This document shows, piece after piece, positions 32,740-41,413 of a stretch of DNA of 64,000 nucleotides. Location of the stretch: contig CAWEYC010000048.1 in assembly GCA_963813195.1 (NCBI GenBank), forward strand, positions 10,217 through 74,216. The letters run 5' to 3'. The notes under the pieces were generated by a model. That model saw only the letters and a program-made list of their open reading frames with translations. It made no database searches and was not told the origin of the DNA. Source of the stretch: Roseiarcus sp963813195 (GTDB lineage Bacteria; Pseudomonadota; Alphaproteobacteria; Rhizobiales; Beijerinckiaceae). The stretch's first letter is position 1. Each line of letters begins with the position of its first letter. The translations under genes were made by a program, and so were the position numbers.

Positions 32740-33981
32740 TTACGCGGGTCGGTCGACACGCGGGGCGAAGGACGTCTTGCTCGCATACCTGCGCACGATG
32801 TGCTCTCGCTCGGAATGGCTCAAGACATCGTCGACATTGGCGAAGCCATCCGGGGCAAGGCTCTCCACCGCGTCGATCACGCTCTCGGGGCCGCCGACGC
32901 AATTCATTCTCACGATGTCCGAAGTTCCCGGAAGCCGTTCGCGTTCGTAGGCCAGCAACGCCTCTGTGGGGCTCTCGTGCGAGGCCAGCGCGTCCGCGAG
33001 GCTCCTGGCGTCGAGGATGGCCTGCGAGGCGCCGTTCGCGCCCATGGGATACATGGGATGCGCGGCGTCGCCGAGCAGCGTCGCGCGACCCTTCGACCAA
33101 TGCGAAATCGGATCGCGGTCGCACATGGGATATTCCCAGAAGACCTCGGTATGCGCGACAAGGCTCTTGAAACTCAGCGCGCTCACGTCGAATGTCTCGA
33201 GCAGCGGCGCGAGTTCGTCGCGCCGCCCGACGCGAGACCACTCTTCGCGCCGGGGCGGCGCGCTGCCGAAATCCGCCACCCTCGAAATTGCCGCCCAATT
33301 GGTCAGCCGCGTCTCTTCGCTCGGTCCGGGCGCAATCGGGTAGGCGACGAATTTGGCGTTGACTCCGCCCGCGATCAGCAGGGACGCGCCGCCGAGAAAC
33401 TTGGGCCACGGCGTCGCGCCGCGCCACAACATGAGGCCGCTCCAAATCGGCCCGCCTTCCCCCGGCGCGATGGCGCGGCGAACCACGGAATGGATCCCGT
33501 CAGCCCCGATCAGGATGTCGCCATGGGCGACCTCGAGGACCCGGTCTTGCCGATCGACCAGAATGGCCTCGACGCCCGAACCCGTCTCCTCGAAGCTGGA
33601 CAGACGGGCGCCCAGCCTGAGCGCGCCCGACGGGAGTTGGTTGACGACCGCCCGATGGAGGACACCCTGCAGGAAGCCGCGATGAATGAAGAACTGGGGA
33701 ACCGCATGCCCCGCGAGCATGCCGCGCGGCTCGTTCCAAACGCCTTGCCCCCGCCGTGTCACGTAGTGCAGATGCTCGCTGCGGATCGCGATTTCGTCCA
33801 AGGCGGGAAGAAGCCCCAACTCTTTGAGTTGAGCGACGGCGTGGGGCATCAGCGTGATCCCGACGCCGAGTTCGCGCATCTCTTCGGCCTGCTCGTAAAT
33901 CTCGCAGATCCAGCCTCGGTGGTGCAGAAACAGAGCCGTGGCGAGTCCGCCGATCCCTGCGCCGATGATGATGGCCTTCAT
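32740..33981 (-). CDS. FAD-dependent aromatic monooxygenase (PhzS/salicylate hydroxylase-like)
   Basis: The 413-residue class A flavin monooxygenase starts MKAIIIGAGIGGLATALFLH (Rossmann FAD loop) and carries the DG motif GDILIGADGIHSVVRRAIAP and the GD motif ATLLGDAAHPMYPMGANGAS. The pattern MLWRGATPWPKFLGGASLLI resembles phenazine hydroxylase PhzS. It uses NAD(P)H and oxygen to hydroxylate an aromatic ring. The frame runs upstream to 34545 but the start at 33981 is set by the FAD-binding N-terminus. It diverges from the cupin gene across a 264-bp promoter region with a TTTAA-NN-TTAAA site. Confidence 0.9.
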   Translation of the reverse strand: MKAIIIGAGIGGLATALFLHHRGWICEIYEQAEEMRELGVGITLMPHAVAQLKELGLLPALDEIAIRSEHLHYVTRRGQGVWNEPRGMLAGHAVPQFFIHRGFLQGVLHRAVVNQLPSGALRLGARLSSFEETGSGVEAILVDRQDRVLEVAHGDILIGADGIHSVVRRAIAPGEGGPIWSGLMLWRGATPWPKFLGGASLLIAGGVNAKFVAYPIAPGPSEETRLTNWAAISRVADFGSAPPRREEWSRVGRRDELAPLLETFDVSALSFKSLVAHTEVFWEYPMCDRDPISHWSKGRATLLGDAAHPMYPMGANGASQAILDARSLADALASHESPTEALLAYERERLPGTSDIVRMNCVGGPESVIDAVESLAPDGFANVDDVLSHSEREHIVRRYASKTSFAPRVDRPA

Positions 33982-34098
33982 CGCGCCTTGCTCCCTCCAT
34001 ACCGCCGTCGTTGGGCGTGCTGCGAGCCCTTCGTCGGCTTCCGCGCGCCTAACGCTCGACGCAGACATCAAAATCCGTTGCGAGGCGAGAGCACGTCG

Positions 34099-34110
34099 TT
34101 TAAACTTAAA
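34099..34110. promoter_or_regulatory. TTTAA-NN-TTAAA operator-like palindrome
   Basis: TTTAAACTTAAA, flanked by CG...ACG, matches the shared palindrome perfectly in its arms. It sits in the divergent region between the PhzS-like gene (start 33981) and the cupin gene (start 34246). Confidence 0.6.
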
Positions 34111-34245
34111 ACGATAATGGAAGTTTGTCGATTTCGTTATTGAGCGGCCGCGCGCGCCGACGGCGGGCCGCTTCGCGAGAGAAGGCGGGCTGAGCCAGCC
34201 GACGCGCCTGGTGGAAAATCGTTTTACGGCGATTGGAGCAACGCG

Positions 34246-34701
34246 ATGACCAACGAAATTGTCCAGGACGTGAAGATCCTTCGACCGGATGAAACGAGCG
34301 TCGCTCGGCAAGGCATGCCTCAGTTCTTCGGCATCAGTGGGGCGACGGCGGGGGCGACCGGGCTTTCCATGAATCTGACGGCCTTCGGTCCCGGGGGATC
34401 CGCGCGAGCCCACTATCATCGCGATTTCGAGACGGCCATTTACGGCGTCACGGGCAGGATCGCATTGTTTTACGGCAAGCAGCTCGAGAACGAGGTCCTC
34501 ATTGAACCCGGCGTCTTCTGCTTCATTCCCCCTTGGATTCCGCACAAGGCGTTCAACTTGAGCGAAACCGAGCCTGCGACGGCGCTTTCGGCGCGCAACG
34601 ACCCCAAGGAGCAGGAGAATGTCGTTCTGACGCCCGAGCTCGACGACGGGCGCGCGGACGCCATCGTGGCGTTGCGCCGCCGGAGCCTGTCGGCGGCCTG
34701 A
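34246..34701 (+). CDS. Cupin domain protein
   Basis: The 151-residue single-domain cupin has the metal motif HYHRDFETAIYGVTGRIALF (His, His and Glu ligands) and a second motif GVFCFIPPWIPHKAFNLSET with a His. Such small cupins may be dioxygenases, isomerases or ligand binders. A strong SD is not obvious; ATG 34246 follows GATTGGAGCAACGCG. It is divergent from the PhzS-like hydroxylase and probably acts on the same substrate chain, for example as a ring-cleaving or isomerising enzyme, but no family-specific clue decides this. Confidence 0.85.
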   Translation: MTNEIVQDVKILRPDETSVARQGMPQFFGISGATAGATGLSMNLTAFGPGGSARAHYHRDFETAIYGVTGRIALFYGKQLENEVLIEPGVFCFIPPWIPHKAFNLSETEPATALSARNDPKEQENVVLTPELDDGRADAIVALRRRSLSAA

Positions 34702-34713
34702 GCGCCGCGCCGT

Positions 34714-35637
34714 CTATTTCGAATCGCGCGCCTTTCTCGAAAGCCGGTCGAATGTGACTTGCACCGCCGCCAAGGCGTCGGGGTAAAGGTGGAAATTATC
34801 GGTGTCCGTGATCACGTCGATTTGGGCCAGAACCCTGTCGGCGTTGATGTCTTCGGGGTTGTCGATATCGACGCCGTTTGTCTCGATCGTTCGTGCGATC
34901 GCGAAATGCCCGCCGCCGGCGATCAACACCTCGCCGTTCAGCTTGCAATGTTCGCTCGCCAGATAGACCGCTGCGGCGGAGACGTGCTCTGGCGCAATTT
35001 GAGCGGCGATGACCTCGGGAAAAAGGCCGACGACCATACGCGTGAAGGCGAATGGCGAAACGCAGTTGACGCGTATGCCATGCCGTTCGCTGTCGAGCTT
35101 GACGCCGTGCATGAGCCCCATGACGCCCGCCTTCGCCGCGCCGTAGGCGACCGCGTCCACTTGCCCGTAGAAGCCGACCTGGCTGGTGGTGAGAACCACC
35201 CGTCCGTAGCCCGCGGCGACCATATGGGGCCAGGCGGCCCGCGTTACGTTGAAAGCGCCGCCCAGATGAATGGCGATCAACGATTCATAGTCGGCGCGCG
35301 TGGTTTGGTCGAAATGCAGGAACCGCTGATTTCCCGCATTGTTGACCACGACGTCGACGCGTCCCCAGCGCGCCATCGCGTCGGCCACGAGCCGCTCGGC
35401 CGCTTCCGGCTTCGAGACGTCGCCGGCGTCTGCGCTGGCCCGACCGCCCATCGCCTCGATTTCCCGAACGACCGCCTGCGCGACCGAGGGGTCGCCGCCT
35501 TCTCCCGCGACCGTCGTAAAGCCGGCGTCGTTGACCACGACGGTCGCCCCGCGGCGCGCCAATTCGAGAGCGTGGCTGCGGCCAAGACCGCGGCCCGCGC
35601 CGGTCACGATCGCGACGCGTTGATCAAAGCGGATCAT
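34714..35637 (-). CDS. Short-chain dehydrogenase (MFE-2/3-hydroxyacyl-CoA type)
   Basis: The 307-residue SDR starts MIRFDQRVAIVTGAGRGLGR with the TGxxxGxG loop, then DVVVNNAGNQRFLHFDQTTR and YGAAKAGVMGLMHGVKLDSE (Tyr-x3-Lys). The early ELARRGATVVVNDAG segment and length resemble the (3R)-hydroxyacyl-CoA dehydrogenase domain of multifunctional enzyme 2. The C-terminal extension (INADRVLAQIDVITDTDNFH) is typical of that subgroup. It diverges from the YciI-like gene and shares a promoter region with a weak TTTAA-NN-TTAAA-like site. Confidence 0.9.
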   Translation of the reverse strand: MIRFDQRVAIVTGAGRGLGRSHALELARRGATVVVNDAGFTTVAGEGGDPSVAQAVVREIEAMGGRASADAGDVSKPEAAERLVADAMARWGRVDVVVNNAGNQRFLHFDQTTRADYESLIAIHLGGAFNVTRAAWPHMVAAGYGRVVLTTSQVGFYGQVDAVAYGAAKAGVMGLMHGVKLDSERHGIRVNCVSPFAFTRMVVGLFPEVIAAQIAPEHVSAAAVYLASEHCKLNGEVLIAGGGHFAIARTIETNGVDIDNPEDINADRVLAQIDVITDTDNFHLYPDALAAVQVTFDRLSRKARDSK

Positions 35638-35698
35638 GGCTGCTGCTCCTCGGCGCCGTGAAAGTCCAGATTTCGCTGGCGTCGTTCATTGCTTTATG

Positions 35699-35710
35699 TC
35701 TAAACTTTAC
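35699..35710. promoter_or_regulatory. Degenerate TTTAA-NN-TTAAA-like site
   Basis: TCTAAACTTTAC lies midway between the divergent SDR (35637) and YciI-like (35790) starts. It keeps the central TAA-AC-TT of the motif but has three mismatches. Confidence 0.35.
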
Positions 35711-35789
35711 ACGGGTAAAATTGCTTTGCAAGCTCACGGCGGAGGGCGACGCGCCTCGATGCGCCGTTCGTCCGGAAACGAGGCTTCGC

Positions 35790-36086
35790 ATGAGATACGC
35801 CGCGATCTTCCACGACGCCGTTGATCCGTCTCGGCAGGAGCGTGAGCTCAACGAGCGCCACTTTGTCTACCTTAAGAGCCAGTCGGACCGGATCGTCATC
35901 GCGGGCGGCTTGCGGGACGATTTCGACGCGCCTTTCTGCGGCGCGCTGTGGATTATCGAGGCGACGAGCCGAGCGGAGGCGATCGAACTCGTCGAGTGCG
36001 ATCCCTATTCGCTGGCGGGACTATGGCCGAACTACAGCGTCTTCGCGTGGGGCAAGGCGCCGCTTTATGGAGCCGTGACGCTGTGA
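35790..36086 (+). CDS. YciI-like family protein
   Basis: The 98-residue protein MRYAAIFHDAVDPSRQEREL has the YciI fold pattern (dimeric ferredoxin-like; ALWIIEATSRAEAIELVECD and WPNYSVFAWG). Members include a chlorohydroquinone dehydrochlorinase, and many are uncharacterised. The start is the ATG at 35790, chosen for family alignment; upstream codons of the frame are non-conserved. It begins a plus-strand operon with an SDR and an isochorismatase-like protein, and so is likely part of the same catabolic pathway. Confidence 0.85.
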   Translation: MRYAAIFHDAVDPSRQERELNERHFVYLKSQSDRIVIAGGLRDDFDAPFCGALWIIEATSRAEAIELVECDPYSLAGLWPNYSVFAWGKAPLYGAVTL

Positions 36087-36149
36087 CCGAAGCGGTTCGC
36101 GCTAGGGCCGCCGACGTCACGGCCCGTCAAATCTGGAGGAGGCGAGTGC

Positions 36150-36914
36150 ATGGCTGACCCGATCTTCGATCTCGCGGAAAAAGTGGTTGTCGTGACCGGA
36201 GCCGGCAGCGGCATCGGCCAGGGAATCGCCGTGGGTCTTGCCGAGCGCGGCGCTCGCGTCATCGGCTTCGACGTGTCCGCCGAGGGACTCGCGGATACGC
36301 GCAAACGCGCCGAGGGGTTTGGATTCGAAGCGGCAGTGGTCGACGTGACCGTCGAAGAGCAGGTGGCGAAGGCGATGCGCAGGGTCGCGCAAGAGCATGG
36401 CCGCGTCGACGTCGCATTTGCAAACGCTGGGATATCCGGGCTTCCGATCGAATTCGACGAGCTCACGCTGAGCGAATGGCGCGACGTTCACGCCGTGAAT
36501 CTCGACGGCGCGTTTCTCGTAGCGAGGGAAGCGGCGAGGATCATGAAACCGCGGCGCGCCGGCAAGATCGTCTTCACCGCGTCGACCTGGGGCGTGCGGG
36601 GCACGCGCGTCGCGCCGTTCATCGCCTACGCCTCCTCCAAGGGCGCGATCGTCAATCTGACCCGGCAGCTCGCGCTCGAACTCGCCCCGTTCGGCGTCAC
36701 GGTCAATTGCATCGCGCCGGGCGGATTCTCGACCAATATCGCCGCCGGGCTCCTCGACGAAAAGGCCGGAGATCTGCTGCTCTCCAAAATTCCGCTTGGA
36801 CGCTTCGCGCAGCCGCGAGAAATGGTTGGACCGGCGGTGTTTCTCCCGACCGCGGCCTCAGACTGGGTGTCCGGCGCGATGCTGCCGGTCGATGGCGGCT
36901 ACCTCGCGGAGTGA
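36150..36914 (+). CDS. Short-chain dehydrogenase/reductase
   Basis: The 254-residue SDR has TGAGSGIGQGIAVGLAERGA, the FANAGISG variant of NNAG, catalytic Ser in TASTWG, and YASSKGAIVNLTRQLALELA. The final motif GAMLPVDGGYLAE is the standard SDR end. An SD-like GGAGG (36133-36137) lies upstream of the ATG. It sits 63 bp after the YciI-like gene and 31 bp before the isochorismatase-like gene, giving a three-gene unit. Oxidation of a hydroxy intermediate or reduction of a ketone is expected. Confidence 0.9.
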   Translation: MADPIFDLAEKVVVVTGAGSGIGQGIAVGLAERGARVIGFDVSAEGLADTRKRAEGFGFEAAVVDVTVEEQVAKAMRRVAQEHGRVDVAFANAGISGLPIEFDELTLSEWRDVHAVNLDGAFLVAREAARIMKPRRAGKIVFTASTWGVRGTRVAPFIAYASSKGAIVNLTRQLALELAPFGVTVNCIAPGGFSTNIAAGLLDEKAGDLLLSKIPLGRFAQPREMVGPAVFLPTAASDWVSGAMLPVDGGYLAE

Positions 36915-36945
36915 CGAGGCGGGCAAGACGACCGGAGGCGGCCTC

Positions 36946-37581
36946 ATGATGAAGTCCGACTGGGCGCTGATCGCCTTGCACTATCAGAACGAGGTTCTGC
37001 ACGCTCGCGGCGCCATTCGCGTCGGCGTCGGCGAAACGAGCGCGACGCGAGGGGCGATCATGGAAAGCGCGGCCGAGCTTCTGCGCGTAGCGCGCGCGGC
37101 GGGACTTCCGGTCGTCTCCGTGCGGATCGCGTTTCGCGCCGATCACGCCGACGTCATCACGAACTGCAAGATCTTTCGCGACGTTGTCGCGCTCCGCGCG
37201 ATGGTCGAGGGGTCATGGGGCGCCGAGTTCGTCGAAGGCCTCGGTCCGGCGCACGGCGAGTTCGTGGTCAAGCACACGCGCACCAATGCCTTCTTTGGTT
37301 CGCCCCTCGAAGAAATCCTGCGAGCCATCGGCGCGAGGAAGTTGATCGTCGCGGGCGTTTCGACGAATTCCGTCGTCGAGGCCACGGTCCGGCACGCGTC
37401 CGACGCCGGCTATCAGGTGGTCGTCGTGAGCGACGCCTGCTCGGCGGGCGATCCCGAGCTCCATGCTGCGTCGTTGCGCAATATGGCCTATGTCGCGGAT
37501 ATCGAAACTTTGGACGCGCTGAAGGCGCGTATCGCGAGTTGGGACCGATCCGCGTCCCCCGCCGACGCGATTTCCTCTTGA
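36946..37581 (+). CDS. Isochorismatase-fold protein lacking the catalytic Asp and Cys
   Basis: The 211-residue protein has the cysteine-hydrolase fold, but two of three catalytic residues differ. The first motif, normally D-x-Q, reads ALIALHYQNEVLH, giving His for Asp. The nucleophile motif, normally G-xx-T-N-x-C-V, reads GVSTNSVVEATVRHASDAGY, giving Val for Cys. The Lys is kept (VVKHTRTNAFFGS). Active family members hydrolyse amides or vinyl ethers; RutB is one. This protein is either inactive, a binding protein, or uses another chemistry. The start is the first of two adjacent ATGs after GGAGGCGGCCTC. Confidence 0.8.
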   Translation: MMKSDWALIALHYQNEVLHARGAIRVGVGETSATRGAIMESAAELLRVARAAGLPVVSVRIAFRADHADVITNCKIFRDVVALRAMVEGSWGAEFVEGLGPAHGEFVVKHTRTNAFFGSPLEEILRAIGARKLIVAGVSTNSVVEATVRHASDAGYQVVVVSDACSAGDPELHAASLRNMAYVADIETLDALKARIASWDRSASPADAISS

Positions 37582-37590
37582 CCCGAATAT

Positions 37591-37602
37591 TTTAATGTTA
37601 AA
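37591..37602. promoter_or_regulatory. TTTAA-NN-TTAAA operator-like palindrome
   Basis: TTTAATGTTAAA is a perfect arm match to the shared palindrome, 98 bp upstream of the second Liv-type binding-protein gene (37700) and just after the isochorismatase-like stop. Confidence 0.6.
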
Positions 37603-37699
37603 GTATCGCGATCTGTACGTGCGAGGTCGTTCGGCGGCTCTATCGTCTCGGGTAAGCGCAAGACGCGGCGGCGTTCGCGGCATGGGAGGGGTCGAGGAT

Positions 37700-38866
37700 A
37701 TGAAGCGAATTTGGTTGTCGTTAGCGGCCGTCGTGCTCGCGGCTTCGCCCGTCGAGGCCGCCGATCCGATACCGGTCGGGCTCGTGATGTCCTTCAGCGG
37801 CTGGTTCCAGCCGATCGACGCCAGCTCCGTGAAGGGCGCGAAAATGGCAGTGGACGAGATCAACGCCGCGGGCGGCGTGCTCGGGCGGCCGCTCTCGGTC
37901 ATCGAGTTCGACAACAAGTCGGACCCGCAACTCGCCGCCGACGGCGTGACCGACTTGATCTCGAAGGGCGCAAAAATGATCTTGCTGCCCTCCGACTTCG
38001 ACTTTGGCGCGGGTGGCGCCTACGTCGCGCAGAAGGAGGGCGTGATCGCCTTCTCCGGAGCTTCCGATCCGAAGTTCGGTGTGCAGGCGATCGGCTCGAT
38101 GGCCTATTCGGATTCGACCGCCGCCCAGGCTCAAGGCGCGATGCTCGCGGAATGGGCATACAACGTGAAGGGTTGGCGAAACGCCTACGTCCTTCTCGAC
38201 AACACGATTTCATACACGAAGTCGTTGTGCGGCAGCTTCGCCGATCGCTGGAAGGCGTTGGCTGGAGCGGCCGGGCTGCTGGGGCGGGACACGTTCCTCA
38301 ACGGCGACGCCAGCATCGCCTCGCAGAGAACGCGCATCCTCGGCTTGGCGAAGAAGCCCGATTTCATCATGTTCTGCTCCTATGCGCCGGGCGGCCCGAG
38401 CGCGATCCGTCAGCTTCGCACGGCGGGAATCGACGCGCCTTTGCTGACCGGAGAATCGATGGACGGCGACTATTGGATCGGCAGCGTTCCCGACCTCAGC
38501 AATCTCTATGTGATGGATTTCGGTTCGGTCTATGGCGACGATTCCAACGCGGACGTGAACGCCTTCTTCGACCGCTACAAAGCCAAATACGGCGAGCGCT
38601 CCGACACCTCTTACGCAGTGCGCGCCTATTCGGCGGTGCAGGCCTTCGCGCGCGCGGCGCAGAAGGCCGGCTCCCTCGACGGAGCCAAGGTGGCGGCGGT
38701 GCTCGATACGTTCAAGAACGAACCGCTCGCGGCCGGCCCGACAACCTATACGCCGGATCTGCATATCCAGACGACGCGTCCGATGGCCCTCATGCAGGTC
38801 ACTGATGGGAAATTCCACTTCGTCGCGCGCCTGACGACGAGCAACGCCGACTTGAAACCCTATTGA
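37700..38866 (+). CDS. Liv-type ABC transporter substrate-binding protein (second system)
   Basis: The 388-residue precursor MKRIWLSLAAVVLAASPVEA has a clear signal peptide. The mature part shows the type I periplasmic fold: PVGLVMSFSGWFQPIDASSV, MAVDEINAAGGVLGRPLSVI and GPSAIRQLRTAGIDAPLLTG. It differs substantially from the binding protein at 9764 and probably has another ligand. An operator-like palindrome precedes it; ATPase and permease genes follow in the unusual order ATPase, ATPase, permease, permease. The longer frame from 37595 starts inside the operator region and is not the start. Confidence 0.92.
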   Translation: MKRIWLSLAAVVLAASPVEAADPIPVGLVMSFSGWFQPIDASSVKGAKMAVDEINAAGGVLGRPLSVIEFDNKSDPQLAADGVTDLISKGAKMILLPSDFDFGAGGAYVAQKEGVIAFSGASDPKFGVQAIGSMAYSDSTAAQAQGAMLAEWAYNVKGWRNAYVLLDNTISYTKSLCGSFADRWKALAGAAGLLGRDTFLNGDASIASQRTRILGLAKKPDFIMFCSYAPGGPSAIRQLRTAGIDAPLLTGESMDGDYWIGSVPDLSNLYVMDFGSVYGDDSNADVNAFFDRYKAKYGERSDTSYAVRAYSAVQAFARAAQKAGSLDGAKVAAVLDTFKNEPLAAGPTTYTPDLHIQTTRPMALMQVTDGKFHFVARLTTSNADLKPY

Positions 38867-39021
38867 TCTCGTCGTGCGAGCGACGTTCCGATGCGGGCTG
38901 CAATTCCTTCGCGCCCGCGTCGCGGCCGGCTTTGTCGGCGGCGACGCGATCCGCGCCGGGCGAACGCGGCCCGGCGTTTGCATGTCGGCTTGTGGCGGCG
39001 TCCCTTAGGAGGGGCTGAACG

Positions 39022-39741
39022 GTGGGTCTGCGATCCGACAAGGTTTCCGTTCGATTTGGCGGCGTCGCGGCCCTTCAAGAGATCAGCCTCGCGCTTGAGC
39101 ATGGCGAGATCCTCGGCTTGATCGGACCGAACGGCGCCGGCAAGACGACGATGGTCAATGTCCTCAGCGGCTTTCAGCGCGCTCACATCGGTTCGATCGA
39201 GCTCGACGGGCGGCCCGTCCAAAAGCTCGGCGCGCATGCGTTCGCCTGCGCTGGCGTCGTTCGGACCTTTCAGGCGGTGCGGCTGTTCGCCAACTTGAGC
39301 GTCAGTGAAAACGTCGAGGTCGCATGTGTCAGCGCGGGCCTTGGGCGCCGCGCCGCCCGCATGCAGGCGGCCGAGATGCTTGACTACCTCGGGATCGGCG
39401 ACCGGGCCCACACGCTGGCCAATGCGCTGAACTACGGCGATGAGCGACGGGTCGGGCTCGCCCGCGCGCTTGCCTTGCGACCACGCTATCTTCTTCTCGA
39501 TGAGCCCGCCGCCGGCCTCAATGGGGGCGAGGCGGAGCAGTTGCGCGTTTTGATTGGCGATATCCGAAGGACGTTCGGCTGCGGCGTTCTCGTCATCGAA
39601 CACAATATGTCGCTGATCCGGGCGCTATGCGATCGCGTCCACGTCCTGACCTCAGGCCGTTCGTTGTTCTCGGGATCGCCGGGCGACGTCTTCGCCAATC
39701 AGCAGGTGCGCCAAGCCTATCTGGGATCTCACGCCGCATGA
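39022..39741 (+). CDS. Liv-type ABC transporter ATPase (LivG-like)
   Basis: The 239-residue ATPase has Walker A GPNGAGKTT, the signature region LNYGDERRVGLARAL, Walker B LLLDEPAAGLNGGE and switch histidine VIEHNMS. The LivG-type LNYG-(D/E)-R signature is regular. The GTG start at 39022 follows AGGAGG at 39008, a strong ribosome site. It overlaps the next gene by ATGA. It is about 155 bp after the binding-protein gene, the only sizeable gap in the operon. Confidence 0.92.
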   Translation: MGLRSDKVSVRFGGVAALQEISLALEHGEILGLIGPNGAGKTTMVNVLSGFQRAHIGSIELDGRPVQKLGAHAFACAGVVRTFQAVRLFANLSVSENVEVACVSAGLGRRAARMQAAEMLDYLGIGDRAHTLANALNYGDERRVGLARALALRPRYLLLDEPAAGLNGGEAEQLRVLIGDIRRTFGCGVLVIEHNMSLIRALCDRVHVLTSGRSLFSGSPGDVFANQQVRQAYLGSHAA

Positions 39742-40529
39742 ACGCCGAGGGACGGCCAATTGCGTCATCGGGCGGCGGGACGGATCGCCCCCGCGACTCG
39801 GCGCTGCTGTCGGTCTCGGGGCTGCACGTTCGCTATGGCGCCATCGTGGCGCTGCGGGGGATCGACCTCGAGGTGAATTCCGGAGAGATCGTCGCGATCG
39901 TCGGACCCAACGGCGCGGGAAAGAGCACGCTCCTGGCGGCGATTTCGGGGATCGTCAGGCCCTATGCCGGCGCCATCCAGTTCGATGGGGCTTCGCTCGC
40001 CGGCAAGATCGAGGACATCGTTCGCCAGGGAATCGCGCTCGTTCCCGAGGGACGCCAAGTCTTCGCGCGCCTGACGGTGTGGGAGAATCTCAAGCTCGGC
40101 GCGACGATTCGGCGCGACGCGGAAGTCTCGCGCGAAATCGATCGATATTTCCAGATATTCCCGATCCTCTCGGAACGCCGCCATCAACTCGCCGGCCAGT
40201 TGTCCGGCGGCGAACAGCAGCAGCTCGTCATCGCGCGCGCGCTGTTGAGCCGCCCCAAGTTGTTGCTCCTGGACGAGCCTTCGCTGGGTCTCGCGCCGAT
40301 GGTGATCGACGACGTCTACGCCCTGATCGCCAGAATTCGTCAAGACGGCGCGACGATCGTCGTCGTCGAGCAATCGGCGGCGCGCGCGCTCGCGGCGGCC
40401 GATCGAACGTTTGTCCTGAACGGCGGCGCGTTCCGCCTGAGCGGCGCGGGCCAGGAGCTCGCGCAGCATCCCGATTTCGAGGCTGCTTACTTCGGGCTGG
40501 CGAGAAGCCAGAGGGAAATCGGCGCGTGA
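39738..40529 (+). CDS. Liv-type ABC transporter ATPase (LivF-like)
   Basis: The 263-residue ATPase has Walker A GPNGAGKST, signature LSGGEQQQLVIARAL, Walker B LLLLDEPSLGLAP and VVEQSAARAL in place of the usual VEQN. An N-terminal extension of about 25 residues is not conserved. The start overlaps the LivG-like stop (ATGA) and its stop overlaps the permease start (GTGA at 40526-40529). It pairs with the LivG-like ATPase to energise import. Confidence 0.92.
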   Translation: MNAEGRPIASSGGGTDRPRDSALLSVSGLHVRYGAIVALRGIDLEVNSGEIVAIVGPNGAGKSTLLAAISGIVRPYAGAIQFDGASLAGKIEDIVRQGIALVPEGRQVFARLTVWENLKLGATIRRDAEVSREIDRYFQIFPILSERRHQLAGQLSGGEQQQLVIARALLSRPKLLLLDEPSLGLAPMVIDDVYALIARIRQDGATIVVVEQSAARALAAADRTFVLNGGAFRLSGAGQELAQHPDFEAAYFGLARSQREIGA

Positions 40530-41413
40530 CGTCTTTCATCGCCCAAGTCATCGCCGACGTCCTGAGCCTCGGCAGCCTCTACGCTCTGACCGCTCTGGGC
40601 ATCGGGTTGGTCTTCGGCGTCATGCGTCTCATCAATTTCGCGCATGGCGATTTGATCACCGTGGCCGGATACGCGATTCTCGCGGCTGCGGCCTATTCTG
40701 TCCTGGGCGCCCTTGCGCTTGCGCTCGTGGTCGGGGTCGTCCTCGCGCTCGTGATCGAACGCATCGCGATGCGGCCGTTGCGGAACGCCGACGCGACGAC
40801 GCTGTTGGTGTCTTCCTTCGCCGTCAGCGTCTTCATCCAAAAGACGCTGATTCTGTTTATCGGAGCGCGGCCGAAAGGCGTGGACTTCCTGCCGGGCCTT
40901 CAGAAGGAAATCGCCATATTCGGGGCGAAGCTGCCGCTTCTGCAACTCGTCACGATCGCGGTCGGAGCCAGCTTGTTGCTGCTGCTGACGTGGTTCCTGC
41001 GCGCCACCCGCTTCGGACTCGAAATGCGCGCCGCGTCGGAAGATTTTCGAATGGCGCGACTTCTTGGCGTGCGCGCCAATCAGGTGATCGCGATGGCGTT
41101 TGCGATCAGCGGGTTTCTCGCGGCGACTGTGTCCGTCCTCTTCGTCGCACAAACGGGGTTGGTTCAGCCGCGCATGGGCGTCAACCTCGTCAACATCGCC
41201 TTCGTCAGCACGGTCATCGGAGGGCTTGGCAGCCTCCCGGGCGCGGCGCTCGGAGGGTTTCTGGTCGGCGCCGCGTCGGTGCTGTTCCAGACGTTCCTTC
41301 CCCCAGACGTCAGGGTGTTTCGGGAGGGCTTCGTTTTCATGGCGGTGATCCTGGTCCTCCTCGTGCGGCCGCAAGGCTTGCTGGCCGGACGCAACCGGCG
41401 AGAGCGCATATGA
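40526..41413 (+). CDS. Liv-type ABC transporter permease (LivH-like)
   Basis: The 295-residue membrane protein starts at GTG 40526 and has the LivH hallmark LSLGSLYALTALGIGLVFGV, MRLINFAHGDLITVAGYAIL, and the coupling loop RATRFGLEMRAASEDFRMAR. About eight transmembrane helices are visible. Its length equals the usual LivH length of about 290-300 residues. The frame extends upstream inside the ATPase gene, but overlap coupling fixes the start. The stop overlaps the next ATG. Confidence 0.92.
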   Translation: MTSFIAQVIADVLSLGSLYALTALGIGLVFGVMRLINFAHGDLITVAGYAILAAAAYSVLGALALALVVGVVLALVIERIAMRPLRNADATTLLVSSFAVSVFIQKTLILFIGARPKGVDFLPGLQKEIAIFGAKLPLLQLVTIAVGASLLLLLTWFLRATRFGLEMRAASEDFRMARLLGVRANQVIAMAFAISGFLAATVSVLFVAQTGLVQPRMGVNLVNIAFVSTVIGGLGSLPGAALGGFLVGAASVLFQTFLPPDVRVFREGFVFMAVILVLLVRPQGLLAGRNRRERI

